Below, piece after piece: positions 1 to 9,517 of a stretch of DNA of 64,000 bases. Each line of letters begins with the position of its first letter. Positions within the stretch are counted from its first letter, which is position 1. Position numbers and translations under genes: made by a program. The DNA is from Pseudenterobacter timonensis (GTDB lineage Bacteria > Pseudomonadota > Gammaproteobacteria > Enterobacterales > Enterobacteriaceae). The stretch spans positions 186,001 to 250,000 of the forward strand of contig NZ_FCOP01000012.1 of assembly GCF_900021175.1 (NCBI RefSeq), given 5' to 3'. The notes under the pieces are model-generated. The model saw nothing but the letters and a program-made list of their open reading frames with translations, ran no database searches and was not told the DNA's origin.

Positions 1-758
1 GCGAGAACCCGCCCGCCATGACCCCGCAGCAGGCGGACCGGATGCGGCTGGCGGCCCGCAAAGCCAACCGGGTGCTGGCCTACGATTTCCACCATCGTTT
101 CGCCAGCGATGCGCAGCTGCTGCGTAATGCGGTTGTCAACGGCACCTTTGGCGAGATCTATGTCACCACCGCCCAGGCGCTGCGCCGCTGCGGCGTGCCG
201 GGCTGGGGCGTTTTTACCAACAAAGCATTGCAGGGCGGCGGGCCGCTGATTGATATCGGCATCCATATGCTGGATGTCGCCATGTATGTGCTCGGCTTTC
301 CGACGGTGAAACGGGTTACGGCGCACAGCTTCCAGAAGATCGGCACCCGCAAAAACAGCGGGCAGTTTGGCGAGTGGGACCCGGCAAACTACACCGTGGA
401 GGATGCCCTGTTCGGCACGGTTGAGTTCTGTAACGGGGGCATTTTGCGTCTCGACACCTCTTTCGCCCTGAATATTCGCGAGCAATCCATCATGAATGTC
501 GCTTTCTGTGGCGAAAAGGCGGGAGCGACCCTTTTCCCGGCACACATTTATAACGATACCGACGGTGAACTGCACACGCTTATCCAGCGGGAGGTGGCGG
601 ACGATCAGCGTCATTTGCGCAGCATGGAGGCGTTTGTACGCCATGTGATGGGTGAGCCGGTGATGATCGCCGATGGTGAGCAGGGCTGGGTTATCCAGCA
701 GCTGGTGGCGGCCCTTTATGAGTCGGCGGAAAAAGGGGAGAGCGTAACGTTATGCTGA
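1..758 (+). CDS. ycjS: YcjS, Gfo/Idh/MocA-family glucoside 3-dehydrogenase (5' partial)
   Basis: The reading frame is open from the first bases of the window, so this is the C-terminal part (about 250 residues) of a roughly 350-residue protein; the ATG at 18 is internal, because the in-frame residues before it (ENPPA) continue the conserved Gfo/Idh strand that precedes the catalytic domain. The Rossmann domain is mostly upstream. The fold is seen in the stretch YDFHHRF and in GGGPLIDIGIHMLDVAMY, where the GxxxDxxxH-type motif carries the catalytic histidine typical of the family. In E. coli YcjS oxidises the C3 hydroxyl of D-glucosides using NAD+, acting with YcjR and YcjQ on unusual sugars. 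It overlaps ycjT by 7 bases (TATGCTGA), which indicates translational coupling in one operon. Confidence 0.9.
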   Translation, partial: ENPPAMTPQQADRMRLAARKANRVLAYDFHHRFASDAQLLRNAVVNGTFGEIYVTTAQALRRCGVPGWGVFTNKALQGGGPLIDIGIHMLDVAMYVLGFPTVKRVTAHSFQKIGTRKNSGQFGEWDPANYTVEDALFGTVEFCNGGILRLDTSFALNIREQSIMNVAFCGEKAGATLFPAHIYNDTDGELHTLIQREVADDQRHLRSMEAFVRHVMGEPVMIADGEQGWVIQQLVAALYESAEKGESVTLC

Positions 759-3031
759 ATCTTTCCGTATTGACCGATCCTGGTTTTAATCCGCACAGCC
801 TGAATAAATATGCCTCGATTATGGCCTGCGGCAACGGCTATATGGGGATCCGCGCCACGCATGAGGAGGACTACACCCGGCAGACGCGCGGGATGTACCT
901 GGCGGGGCTCTATCACCGCGCCGGACGCAACGAAACCAACGAACTGGTAAATCTCCCGGACGTGACGGGTATAGCGCTGGAGCTTGATGGGGAGATCTTT
1001 ACGCTGTTGGCCGGCGAGACGCTCAGCTGGCAGCGGGAGCTGGCCTTCGAAAACGGCGAGCTGCGCCGCAGCGTCATCTGGCGCTCGCCGAAGGGCGCGC
1101 GTTTTCGTCTCGACAGCCGCCGTTTTGTCTCCCTGGCGCAACTGCCGTTAATGGCAATGCAGTACAGCATTACCCCGCTCGACGGGCAGGCGCAGGTCAG
1201 CCTGAATACGGGGATTGACGCAACCCAGACCAACAGCGGCCGACAGCATCTGGATGAAATCTCGGTGCGGGTGATCGGCGAAACCGGCCTGCAGGGGATT
1301 TACGAAACGCAGGATCGCGCCAGCGAAGTAGTGATCTCCGCGTCGTGTCGGCTCTCCGCTCCCGCCGGGAGTTGCTTTAGCGCGAAAAACCGCCGTCTTG
1401 GTTGTCATCATCTCCTGACGGTACAGCAGGGCGAAACCGTGACGCTGGAGAAAATAGTCTGGGTTGCCTGGCGCAACGAAAGAGCGCTCTCCCGGGAGAC
1501 GTTTGCCCGCCGCTGTATGCAGCAGCTGGAGAGATGCGTGCAGCAGGGCTATGACGCGTTGCTGGCGGAGTCTGCCCGGGCGTGGCAGACAGTCTGGTTA
1601 AACAGTCGGGTCACGGTAAAGGCTGACAACCCCTATGATCAGATGGCGCTCGATTATGCCGTATGGCATCTCACCGCCATGACCCCCGCCCATGACGAAC
1701 GTTGCAGCATCGCGGCGAAAGGGTTAACAGGCGAGGGATATAAAGGCCATATTTTCTGGGATACGGAAATTTTCCTGCTGCCGTTCCATCTCTTTACCCG
1801 CCCGGCTACGGCACGCAACCTGCTGCGCTACCGCTGGCTCAACCTCTCCGGCGCGCGGGAAAAGGCGCGGCGCAACGGCTGGCCAGGCGCCTTATTCCCC
1901 TGGGAGAGCGCCGCGAGCGGACAGGAGGAGACCCCGGAGTTTGCCGCCATCAATATCCGCACCGGCGTCAGGCAGAAGGTCGCTTCCGCCCTGGCGGAGC
2001 ACCATATCGTCGCGGATATCGCCTGGGCGGTGGTGGCTTACTGGCAGGCGACCCACGATGACGCCTTTATGCGCCACGAAGGACTTACGCTGCTGATGGA
2101 AACCGCCACGTTCTGGATGGGACGTGCCGTGGAGGTCAACGGACGCCTGGAGATTCATGACGTTATCGGGCCGGACGAATATACCGAGCATGTGAATAAC
2201 AACGCGTATACCAACTATATGGCCTGGTATAACGTCGCGAGCGCGCTGACCTTTATGCGCCAGTTTGGCTGCGAAGAGAGCCGCTTTAGCGAATCCGCCG
2301 CGCGTTTTCTGACGCAGCTGTGGCTGCCTGAAGCGAATGACGAGGGGGTGATCCCGCAGGATGACACCTTCATGAGCAAGCCCGCCATCGATCTGACCTC
2401 TTACCGCGCGAAGGCCGGAAAACAGACCATCTTGCTGGACTACTCCCGCGCGGAAGTGAATGAGATGCAGATCCTTAAGCAGGCCGATGTGGTGATGCTG
2501 AACTATCTGCTGCCCGAGAAATTCGACCGGCGCGAATGTGCGGCGAACCTTGCCTTTTATGAACCGCGTACCATCCATGACTCCTCTCTGAGCAAGGCGA
2601 TACATGGCATCGTCGCGGCGCGCTGCGGCGACCTGGCAATGGCCTGGCGCTACTGGCGTGACGGAACTGCCATTGATCTCGGGGACGACCCCCATAGCAG
2701 CGACGAGGGGATCCACGCGGCGGCTACCGGCGCCATCTGGTCTGGCGCCATTCAGGGATTCGCCGGAGTGCAGATCAAAGACGGGGAGTTGCATCTCTCT
2801 CCCGCGCTGCCGCAGGCATGGCAGCAGCTTCATTTCCCGCTGAAGTGGCGTAACGCGTCGCTGGAAATAACGGTGGATAGCGAGGCGCTGACTATCGTCA
2901 CGACGGAACCGGTACAGGTTACGGTTTGGGGCGTCACATTTACGCTTGCGGGTCAGCAGACCTTTCTACGCAAGGATTTTCATTTATCTGTTAATGGGAC
3001 CGCTACCAGGAAGGAGGGCGACGATGCTTAA
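752..3031 (+). CDS. ycjT: Kojibiose phosphorylase, GH65 family
   Basis: This 759-residue cytoplasmic enzyme has the length and architecture of glycoside hydrolase family 65: an N-terminal beta-sandwich, an (alpha/alpha)6 barrel and a small C-terminal beta domain. The general acid is expected at E476 in the segment [19 protein letters not shown], and the phosphate-binding region lies near [14 protein letters not shown]. coli YcjT phosphorolyses kojibiose (alpha-1,2-glucobiose) to beta-glucose 1-phosphate and glucose. That product suits YcjU, encoded immediately downstream with an 8-base overlap. The start at 752 overlaps the ycjS stop. Substrate is assigned from synteny and family; other GH65 enzymes use maltose, trehalose or nigerose. 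Confidence 0.92.
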   Translation: MLNLSVLTDPGFNPHSLNKYASIMACGNGYMGIRATHEEDYTRQTRGMYLAGLYHRAGRNETNELVNLPDVTGIALELDGEIFTLLAGETLSWQRELAFENGELRRSVIWRSPKGARFRLDSRRFVSLAQLPLMAMQYSITPLDGQAQVSLNTGIDATQTNSGRQHLDEISVRVIGETGLQGIYETQDRASEVVISASCRLSAPAGSCFSAKNRRLGCHHLLTVQQGETVTLEKIVWVAWRNERALSRETFARRCMQQLERCVQQGYDALLAESARAWQTVWLNSRVTVKADNPYDQMALDYAVWHLTAMTPAHDERCSIAAKGLTGEGYKGHIFWDTEIFLLPFHLFTRPATARNLLRYRWLNLSGAREKARRNGWPGALFPWESAASGQEETPEFAAINIRTGVRQKVASALAEHHIVADIAWAVVAYWQATHDDAFMRHEGLTLLMETATFWMGRAVEVNGRLEIHDVIGPDEYTEHVNNNAYTNYMAWYNVASALTFMRQFGCEESRFSESAARFLTQLWLPEANDEGVIPQDDTFMSKPAIDLTSYRAKAGKQTILLDYSRAEVNEMQILKQADVVMLNYLLPEKFDRRECAANLAFYEPRTIHDSSLSKAIHGIVAARCGDLAMAWRYWRDGTAIDLGDDPHSSDEGIHAAATGAIWSGAIQGFAGVQIKDGELHLSPALPQAWQQLHFPLKWRNASLEITVDSEALTIVTTEPVQVTVWGVTFTLAGQQTFLRKDFHLSVNGTATRKEGDDA

Positions 3032-3701
3032 GGCGGTGATTTTCGATCTGGATGGCGTTGTTACCGACACAGCGCATCTGCACTTTCAGGCGTGGCGAAG
3101 CGTCGCCGCCGCCATCGGCATTGAAATTGATGAAGCCTTTAACGCCAGCCTGAAGGGAATAAGCCGCATGGACTCCCTGATGCGCATTTTGCGTCACGGC
3201 GGGAAAGAGGCGGTATTCAGCGCCGATGAACGCGAGACGCTGGCGCAGGCGAAGAACGCGCTCTACGTCGATTCGCTCCGCACCATCACCGCTCAGGCGC
3301 TGCTGCCGGGCATCGCGCGCACGCTCGCGGAGTTACGCCAGGCAAAGGTACGCATCGGGCTGGCGTCGGTATCCCTTAACGCACCGACGATATTGCGCGC
3401 GCTGGGGATGAGCGAGGCGTTCGATTTTTGCGCTGACGCCTCGCGTATTGCGCGCTCCAAGCCTGACCCGGAGATTTTCCTTGCCGCCTGTCAGGGGCTG
3501 GGGGTTAAGCCGCAAGAGGCCATCGGTATAGAGGATGCGCAGGCGGGCATCGACGCCATTAACGCGGCGGGAATGATGTCGGTAGGCATTGGCGAGGGGC
3601 TGCAACGCGCCGGGCTGCGGCTTACCTCCACCGACCAACTCTCATGGCACTGTTTAGCTGATTTCTGGGCCGCCGGTCGCCGCCCAAAAGCGCATCGATA
3701 A
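3024..3701 (+). CDS. ycjU: Beta-phosphoglucomutase
   Basis: A 225-residue HAD-superfamily phosphomutase that interconverts beta-glucose 1-phosphate and glucose 6-phosphate, channelling the YcjT product to glycolysis. The nucleophile and acid/base aspartates are D8 and D10 in [12 protein letters not shown], the helical cap follows, and the HAD motifs continue as GLASVS and [12 protein letters not shown], then GIEDAQAG. I chose the ATG at 3024 because it is preceded by AAGGAGG at 3011-3017 and gives the family N-terminus [11 protein letters not shown]; the longer open frame from 2946 would run back inside ycjT. It overlaps ycjT by 8 bases and ends 10 bases before ycjV. Confidence 0.93.
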   Translation: MLKAVIFDLDGVVTDTAHLHFQAWRSVAAAIGIEIDEAFNASLKGISRMDSLMRILRHGGKEAVFSADERETLAQAKNALYVDSLRTITAQALLPGIARTLAELRQAKVRIGLASVSLNAPTILRALGMSEAFDFCADASRIARSKPDPEIFLAACQGLGVKPQEAIGIEDAQAGIDAINAAGMMSVGIGEGLQRAGLRLTSTDQLSWHCLADFWAAGRRPKAHR

Positions 3702-3711
3702 GGAAACCACT

Positions 3712-4791
3712 ATGGCTCAACTCTCTCTTAAACATATTCAAAAAATTTACGACAACCAGGTCCACGTGGTGAAGGACTTTAACCTGGAGATCGAAGATAA
3801 GGAGTTCATCGTCTTCGTCGGGCCATCGGGCTGCGGCAAGTCCACCACGCTGCGGATGATCGCCGGACTGGAAGAGATCAGCGCAGGCGATCTGATGATT
3901 GACGGCGTACGAATGAATGATGTGCCGGCCAAAGCGCGTAACATCGCGATGGTGTTCCAGAACTATGCGCTTTATCCGCATATGTCGGTCTACGACAACA
4001 TGGCGTTCGGGCTGAAAATGCAGAAAATCCCCGCGTCGGTCATCGAGGAGCGGGTCAACTGGGCGGCGCAGATCCTCGGCCTGCGCGACTATCTGCAGCG
4101 CAAGCCGGGCGCGCTGTCGGGCGGGCAGCGCCAGCGCGTAGCGCTCGGCAGGGCCATTGTGCGGGAAGCGGGCGTATTTCTTATGGATGAACCCCTCTCA
4201 AACCTTGACGCCAGGCTGCGCGTACAGATGCGCGCGGAGATCGGTAAGCTGCATCAGAAGCTGAACACCACCATGATCTACGTTACGCACGATCAAACCG
4301 AGGCGATGACGATGGCAACGCGCATCGTCGTTATGAAGGACGGGATTGTGCAGCAGGTGGGTGCGCCAAAGCAGGTTTATCACCACCCCGCCAATATGTT
4401 TGTTGCCGGATTTATTGGTTCGCCGGCCATGAATTTTATTCGCGGCGCTATCGATGGTCACTATTTTGTCACCGAAACGCTGCGTCTTGAAATTCCGCAG
4501 GAAAAGCGGGCAGCCCTGACGGCGAAAGGGTATCAGCGCAAGGCGGTAATATTCGGCATCAGACCGGAAAATATTTTAACCACGCCAGATAACGTTAGCG
4601 ATGCCACAGCGAAAATTAGCGTAGCCGAACTCACCGGCGCCGAATTTATGCTTTATGCCACCGTGGGTGGACATGAATTAGTGGTTCGCGCCAGTGCCGA
4701 TAATGACTATCAGGCCGGAGATAATCTCGCCATTCAGTTTGAGATGGATAAATGCCATTTCTTTGATGCAGATAGCGAAGTCGCTATTTAA
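3712..4791 (+). CDS. ycjV: ABC transporter ATPase, MalK/UgpC type
   Basis: A full-length 359-residue sugar-import ATPase. Walker A is G37-T45 (GPSGCGKST), the signature is LSGGQRQRV, Walker B runs into FLMDEPLSNLDA, and the switch histidine is in YVTHDQTEAM. A C-terminal regulatory TOBE/OB region of about 120 residues follows, as in MalK. It is expected to energise the YcjN-YcjO-YcjP importer encoded upstream of this window. In E. coli K-12 ycjV is annotated as a shortened pseudogene, as I recall; here the gene appears intact, so the transporter could be complete. The start has a usable SD (AAGGAAA) about 8 bases upstream. Confidence 0.9.
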   Translation: MAQLSLKHIQKIYDNQVHVVKDFNLEIEDKEFIVFVGPSGCGKSTTLRMIAGLEEISAGDLMIDGVRMNDVPAKARNIAMVFQNYALYPHMSVYDNMAFGLKMQKIPASVIEERVNWAAQILGLRDYLQRKPGALSGGQRQRVALGRAIVREAGVFLMDEPLSNLDARLRVQMRAEIGKLHQKLNTTMIYVTHDQTEAMTMATRIVVMKDGIVQQVGAPKQVYHHPANMFVAGFIGSPAMNFIRGAIDGHYFVTETLRLEIPQEKRAALTAKGYQRKAVIFGIRPENILTTPDNVSDATAKISVAELTGAEFMLYATVGGHELVVRASADNDYQAGDNLAIQFEMDKCHFFDADSEVAI

Positions 4792-4803
4792 AAAAGCAGG
4801 TCC

Positions 4804-4833
4804 GCCGGGAGTTTCCCGGCATTTTGGTTTTTT
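4804..4833 (+). terminator. Hairpin between ycjV and ompG
   Basis: A 7-bp inverted repeat (GCCGGGA / TCCCGGC) with a 3-base loop is followed by a T-rich tract ending in TTTTTT. It could end or attenuate the ycjS-ycjV transcript before ompG, lowering porin expression relative to the catabolic genes or leaving ompG to its own promoter. Confidence 0.6.
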
Positions 4834-4852
4834 ATTATAAAGGAATATATTA

Positions 4853-5767
4853 ATGAGTACTCTATTACGAAGTGCTGCGCTGCTGTTATGCGCAGGTGTC
4901 TCCTGTGCCCAGGCGGCAGACGAAGAGAAAAAATGGGCTTTTAATATTGGCGCAATGTATGAAATAGAAAACGTTGAAGGGCAGGGTGAAGATAAAGACG
5001 GATTATATGAACCCTCCGTCTGGTTTAACGCCAGCTGGGATGCCTGGACTATCTCCGTCGCGATGTATCAGGAGGGGCCGGTGGATTACAGCAGCATGAC
5101 GCGCGGCACCTATTTCGATCGCCCGGAACTGGAATTACGCTATCGTTTTATTGACAGCGATGACTTTACTTTCGGCCTGACCGGCGGCTTTCGCAATTAC
5201 AGCTACCATTTTAAGGACGAGACCGGCGCCAGGGTCGGCAGCGCGAATATGCAGCGTTATAAAGTCCAGCCAGACTGGGATATCAGGCTGAGCGATGACT
5301 GGCGCTTCAGCGGCTGGTTAGCCATGTATCAGTTCGCTAACGATCTGTCGAAAACGGGTTATTCCGACAGCCGTGTTGAAACGGAGATCGGTTTTACCTG
5401 GACCATCAATGAGACGTTCTCTTTAAAAACCAATTACTATCTGGAGCGCGGCTTTAATATGGACAGTTCGCGTGATAACGGCGAATTTTCCACGCAGGAG
5501 ATCCGTGCCTATCTCCCCATCTCTTTAGGTAGCACCACGCTGACACCCTATACCCGCATCGGGCTGGACCGCTGGTCGAACTGGAACTGGCAGGATGACC
5601 CGGAGCGGGAAGGGCACGACTTTAACCGCCTCGGCTTACAGTATGCCTATGACTTTGGTAACGGTTTCTCCACCACGCTTGAGTATGCCTACGAGTGGCA
5701 GAATCATGACGAAGGGAAAAACGACCGTTTCCACTATGCGGGCGTAGGGTTCAATTACGCTTTCTGA
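4853..5767 (+). CDS. ompG: OmpG monomeric outer-membrane porin
   Basis: A 304-residue beta-barrel protein, close to the 301 residues of E. coli OmpG. It opens with a signal peptide (hydrophobic LRSAALLLCAGVSCAQAA, cleavage after AQA) and continues with alternating aromatic/polar strands, ending in a terminal phenylalanine (GVGFNYAF) as required for BAM insertion. OmpG forms a monomeric 14-stranded pore wide enough for oligosaccharides, so it probably brings substrates of the ycj pathway into the periplasm. The SD AAGGAA lies 8 bases before the ATG. It is the last gene of the forward operon and converges on ycjW. Confidence 0.93.
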   Translation: MSTLLRSAALLLCAGVSCAQAADEEKKWAFNIGAMYEIENVEGQGEDKDGLYEPSVWFNASWDAWTISVAMYQEGPVDYSSMTRGTYFDRPELELRYRFIDSDDFTFGLTGGFRNYSYHFKDETGARVGSANMQRYKVQPDWDIRLSDDWRFSGWLAMYQFANDLSKTGYSDSRVETEIGFTWTINETFSLKTNYYLERGFNMDSSRDNGEFSTQEIRAYLPISLGSTTLTPYTRIGLDRWSNWNWQDDPEREGHDFNRLGLQYAYDFGNGFSTTLEYAYEWQNHDEGKNDRFHYAGVGFNYAF

Positions 5768-5775
5768 GCAGAGAA

Positions 5776-5795
5776 AAAGGGGCTTCGGCCCCTTT
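5776..5795. terminator. Bidirectional terminator between ompG and ycjW
   Basis: An 8-bp perfect stem (AAAGGGGC / GCCCCTTT) closed by a stable TTCG tetraloop lies between convergent genes. Read on the minus strand it is followed by five T residues, so it should work well for ycjW and also stop ompG transcripts. Confidence 0.85.
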
Positions 5796-5796
5796 G

Positions 5797-6807
5797 TCAT
5801 TTCAGCGATGCGGTAAGCGACAGATGCGTTTCCACCATCACATGCTGCGGCACATCCTTGCCCGCCATCCGCTGAAAAAGCAGGTTGCAGCTCTCTTCTC
5901 CCAGACGGCGGGTCGGGATGTCAAAGCCGCCCGGCGCCGGGGCGAGGATCAGAGAGAGCATCGGGTCGCTGTAGCCCGCGACCGCCAACTGACCGGGTAT
6001 GTTTATCCCCAGCGCTTCGGCTGCGCGGTAGAGCGCAAGCAGTTTCATACTGTCGGTCGCAAAGACGGCCTCAGGGGGCGTGGCGGAGGAGAGAAGCGCC
6101 CGGGCCGCCGCCAGCGCGCTTTCGTGGGTATAGCCGCCGTCGACAATCCACGCGGGATTCACGGAAATGTTATGACGTTGCAGACTTGCCTTATAGCCCG
6201 CCAGACGATCGATGGAGACATGGTAATCAAGCGGCGCGTGCAGGCAGGCTATTTTTTGATGGCCGTTACGGATAAACGTATCGGTTAAGGTGATGCTGTC
6301 ACGGAAATTATCGGTATCGACCGAATAAATATTATTGTAATGACCTTCGACTTTGCCGATGACGACCACAGGAATAGCGTAAGCATCCAGCCTGGCGAAA
6401 AAAGTTTCATCTGCCGGGGAACTTAACATAATAATTCCTTTGATCATCTTTTGTTTTATTTTATTTTCACATTTCTGTAAATCATCCTCACTGTTTCGTG
6501 AGGTTTGTAATATGACGTCAAAATTCTCTTCTTCGGCTTTAGCGGTGATGGCATGTAACACATCGGAGAAAAATGGGTTGCCCGCAGTGGTTTTGGTTGA
6601 ACGCGTCGAAATAACCATAATGGCATCGAAACCGGAGGAGGTCAGCGCCCGCGCGAGTTTATTTGGCTGATAGTTGAGTTCTTCAATCGCTTTTAGCACT
6701 TTGTCACGCGCTTGCGGAGAAATATTGGTTTGTTTATTCAGAACCCGGGATACGGTTGATTTCGATACACCGGCAACGCGTGCAATATCATAAATGGTGG
6801 GTGACAT
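5797..6807 (-). CDS. ycjW: LacI-family repressor YcjW
   Basis: A 336-residue transcription factor with an N-terminal LacI helix-turn-helix ([21 protein letters not shown]), a hinge helix (NKLARAL) and a periplasmic-binding-protein-like sensor domain. In E. coli YcjW represses the ycj glucoside operon and has been linked to pspE-dependent hydrogen sulfide production; kojibiose-type sugars are thought to relieve it. It is convergent with ompG and divergent from ycjX. The binding site controlling the operon is expected upstream of this window, and I saw no convincing LacI-type palindrome in the 145 bases between ycjW and ycjX. Confidence 0.9.
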   Translation of the reverse strand: MSPTIYDIARVAGVSKSTVSRVLNKQTNISPQARDKVLKAIEELNYQPNKLARALTSSGFDAIMVISTRSTKTTAGNPFFSDVLHAITAKAEEENFDVILQTSRNSEDDLQKCENKIKQKMIKGIIMLSSPADETFFARLDAYAIPVVVIGKVEGHYNNIYSVDTDNFRDSITLTDTFIRNGHQKIACLHAPLDYHVSIDRLAGYKASLQRHNISVNPAWIVDGGYTHESALAAARALLSSATPPEAVFATDSMKLLALYRAAEALGINIPGQLAVAGYSDPMLSLILAPAPGGFDIPTRRLGEESCNLLFQRMAGKDVPQHVMVETHLSLTASLK

Positions 6808-6880
6808 ACACCTTACGACTCCATCATAGCGGTAGTGGGGTTATCTTACTGGAGAAAAAAAGGGAATAACAGAACAATGA

Positions 6881-6908
6881 ATTGAAAAACAACGAACTGC
6901 CCCAATTT
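6881..6908 (+). promoter_or_regulatory. Sigma-32-like heat-shock promoter for ycjX-ycjF
   Basis: ATTGAAA at 6881-6887 and CCCCAATTT at 6900-6908 are separated by 12 bases. This matches the sigma-32 pattern CTTGAAA-N(11-16)-CCCCATnT closely and lies 45 bases upstream of ycjX, a known heat-shock regulon member in E. coli. Direction and spacing both fit ycjX transcription. Confidence 0.7.
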
Positions 6909-6952
6909 CATGTATTCTCTCCGGGAACCAGGGCGTAAAAGGGCGAAACAGG

Positions 6953-8356
6953 ATGGCGATAAAACGGCTTAGGAACGAACTTAATTCACTGGTTAATCGT
7001 GGGGTTGATCGCCATCTGCGGCTGGCTGTCACAGGACTCAGCCGCAGCGGTAAAACAGCCTTTATCACCTCTATGGTCAACCAGCTGCTCAATATCCACG
7101 CCGGTGCCCGCCTGCCGCTCCTCAGCGCGGCGCGCGAGGAGCGCTTGCTGGGAGTAAAACGTGTTCCCCAACGCGATTTCGGCATCCCGCGTTTTACCTA
7201 TGATGAGGGACTGGCCCAGCTTTACGGAGACCCTCCGGCCTGGCCGACCCCCACCCGCGGGGTGAGCGAGATGCGCCTGGCGCTGCGCTTTCGTTCTCAG
7301 GATTCCCTGCTGCGTCATTTCAAAGAGACCTCCACGCTCTATCTGGAGATTGTGGACTACCCCGGCGAATGGTTGCTCGACCTGCCGATGCTGGCGCAGG
7401 ATTACCTCAGCTGGTCGCGTCAGATGACCGGCCTGCTGCAGGGCGATCGCGCGAACTGGTCTGAACAATGGCGTAACCTCTGCGCCGGGCTGGACCCTCT
7501 GGCTCCTGCCGATGAAAACCGGCTCGCCGCCATTGCCGACGCCTGGACCGCCTATCTTCACCGCTGCAAGCAGGAAGGGCTGCACTTTATTCAGCCGGGT
7601 CGTTTTGTCCTGCCGGGCGAGCTGGCTGGCGCCCCCGCGCTGCAGTTTTTTCCCTGGCCGGAGGTGGATGCGATCGGGGAGGCGAAACTGGCGCAGGCGG
7701 AGAAAAACACCAACGCCGGGATGCTGCGCGAACGCTACCGCTACTATTGCGAGAAGGTGGTGAAGGGATTCTATAAAAACCACTTCCTGCGCTTCGATCG
7801 CCAGATTGTGCTGGTGGATTGCCTGCAGCCTCTCAACAGCGGGCCACAGGCTTTCAACGATATGCGTCTTGCGCTGACCCAGCTGATGCAAAGCTTTCAC
7901 TATGGACAGCGCACGCTGTTTCGCCGTCTCTTTTCGCCGGTCATCGACAAGCTGCTCTTTGCGGCGACCAAAGCGGATCACGTCACGGTCGACCAGCACG
8001 CCAGCCTGGTTTCGCTGCTCCAGCAGCTGGTACAGGATGCCTGGCAAAACGCTGCCTTTGAAGGGATCGATATGGACTGTCTGGGGCTGGCCTCTGTACA
8101 GGCAACCGAGAGCGGGCTTATCGACGTTAATGGCGATAAAATTCCGGCGCTGCGCGGCCACCGGCTAAGCGACGGAGAGTCGTTAACCCTCTTTCCCGGC
8201 GAAGTGCCAGCCCGTCTGCCGGGAAACGCTTTCTGGCAAAACCAGGGCTTCCATTTTGAGTCGTTTCGCCCGCTGAGTATGAGCGTCGATCGGCCTTTGC
8301 CCCATATCCGGCTGGATGCGGCGCTGGAATTTTTGATTGGAGATAAATTGCGATGA
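6953..8356 (+). CDS. ycjX: YcjX, DUF463 P-loop stress protein
   Basis: A 467-residue predicted nucleotide-binding protein (E. coli length 465). The P-loop is [10 protein letters not shown] near residues 28-37, and later GTPase-like elements include [13 protein letters not shown] and AATKADHV, which resemble G3 and G4 motifs. The family (DUF463) is induced by heat shock together with YcjF. Its biochemical role is not established. The gene overlaps ycjF by 4 bases (ATGA), so the two proteins are translationally coupled and probably act together. The start at 6953 follows CAGG and fits the family N-terminus [20 protein letters not shown]. Confidence 0.9.
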   Translation: MAIKRLRNELNSLVNRGVDRHLRLAVTGLSRSGKTAFITSMVNQLLNIHAGARLPLLSAAREERLLGVKRVPQRDFGIPRFTYDEGLAQLYGDPPAWPTPTRGVSEMRLALRFRSQDSLLRHFKETSTLYLEIVDYPGEWLLDLPMLAQDYLSWSRQMTGLLQGDRANWSEQWRNLCAGLDPLAPADENRLAAIADAWTAYLHRCKQEGLHFIQPGRFVLPGELAGAPALQFFPWPEVDAIGEAKLAQAEKNTNAGMLRERYRYYCEKVVKGFYKNHFLRFDRQIVLVDCLQPLNSGPQAFNDMRLALTQLMQSFHYGQRTLFRRLFSPVIDKLLFAATKADHVTVDQHASLVSLLQQLVQDAWQNAAFEGIDMDCLGLASVQATESGLIDVNGDKIPALRGHRLSDGESLTLFPGEVPARLPGNAFWQNQGFHFESFRPLSMSVDRPLPHIRLDAALEFLIGDKLR

Positions 8357-9402
8357 CGGAACCTCTCAAACCGCGTATCGATTTTACGGACGCCCTGACG
8401 CAGGCGCAGGAAGAGAAATATCGCCCCGCGCAGGCTTTCAGCGGTGAACCGGCAGAACATTTCGCCCCGGTCGCCGAACCGGTTCTCACCGAAGAAGAGG
8501 GTACGGCGGAGGCGGTAGTCGAATCCGCCCTGCGCCCCAAACGCAGCCTGTGGCGAAAAATGGTGATGGCAGGCCTGACGCTCTTTGGCGCGAGCGTGGT
8601 CGGGCAGGGCGTACAGTGGACCATGAATGCCTGGCAGACTCAGGACTGGGTGGCGCTGGGAGGCTGTGCTGCCGGCGCGTTGATTATTGGCGCAGGCGTC
8701 GGCTCGCTCACGACGGAGTGGCGTCGCCTCTGGCGGCTGCGCCAGCGCGCGCACGAGCGTGATGAGGCGCGCCATCTGTTGCAGAGCCACGCGGCGGGAA
8801 AAGGGCGCAGTTTCTGCGAAAAGCTGGCGGCTCAGGCAGGTATCGATCAGTCACATCCGGCACTGCAGCGCTGGTACGCGGCGATCCACGAGACGCAGAA
8901 CGATCGGGAGGTGATCACGCTCTATGCCCATATTGTGCAGCCGGTGCTGGATGCCCAGGCGCGGCGGGAAATCAGCCGCTCCGCGGCGGAATCAACGCTG
9001 ATGATAGCCGTCAGCCCGCTGGCGCTGGTGGATATGGCCTTTATCGCATGGCGTAACATACGGCTGATAAATCGTATTGCGGCGATTTATGGTATCGAGC
9101 TGGGCTACTACAGTCGGCTGCGTCTCTTTCGGCTGGTGCTGTTAAATATGGCCTTTGCGGGGGTGAGCGAACTGGTACGTGAAGTGGGGATGGACTGGAT
9201 GTCGCAGGATCTTGCCGCGCGCCTCTCCGCCCGCGCCGCGCAGGGGATTGGCGCCGGCCTGCTTACCGCGCGACTTGGTATTAAGGCGATGGCGCTCTGC
9301 CGTCCGTTACCCTGGATTGACGGCGATAAGCCGAGGCTGAATGATTTTCGTCGGGAACTGATTGGCCAGCTTAAGGAGACGCTCCATAAAAAGCCGCAGT
9401 AA
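8353..9402 (+). CDS. ycjF: YcjF, DUF697 inner-membrane protein
   Basis: A 349-residue protein of family UPF0283/DUF697. After an acidic, proline-rich cytoplasmic N-terminus of about 65 residues come two membrane segments ([19 protein letters not shown] and [19 protein letters not shown]), then a helical domain containing the DUF697 core ([22 protein letters not shown]). Its function is unknown; the fixed partnership with YcjX suggests a membrane-linked stress complex. The start overlaps the ycjX stop as ATGA. Confidence 0.9.
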   Translation: MTEPLKPRIDFTDALTQAQEEKYRPAQAFSGEPAEHFAPVAEPVLTEEEGTAEAVVESALRPKRSLWRKMVMAGLTLFGASVVGQGVQWTMNAWQTQDWVALGGCAAGALIIGAGVGSLTTEWRRLWRLRQRAHERDEARHLLQSHAAGKGRSFCEKLAAQAGIDQSHPALQRWYAAIHETQNDREVITLYAHIVQPVLDAQARREISRSAAESTLMIAVSPLALVDMAFIAWRNIRLINRIAAIYGIELGYYSRLRLFRLVLLNMAFAGVSELVREVGMDWMSQDLAARLSARAAQGIGAGLLTARLGIKAMALCRPLPWIDGDKPRLNDFRRELIGQLKETLHKKPQ

Positions 9403-9431
9403 CCGATACATCGTCTGCTAATTGTGCTGGC

Positions 9432-9449
9432 TGTCAATTTTTGTTGACA
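9432..9449 (+). promoter_or_regulatory. TyrR box upstream of tyrR
   Basis: TGTCAA-N6-TTGACA is a perfect inverted repeat that extends to GGCTGTCAA / TTGACAGCC (9429-9452). It fits the TyrR operator pattern TGTAAA-N6-TTTACA and lies 68 bases before the tyrR start, as expected for autoregulation. An alternative reading as the stem of a ycjF terminator is weaker, because no T tract follows. Confidence 0.8.
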
Positions 9450-9517
9450 GCCATCTTCCAGAGCGACCCCGTCTGACATATTATTTTAATGTTATTGGCT
9501 TAAAGGGTGAATTTCCC

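Noticed and set aside
6986-8161. A 391-codon open frame on the minus strand opposite ycjX
   Set aside because: It is a shadow of a well-supported gene, without motifs.
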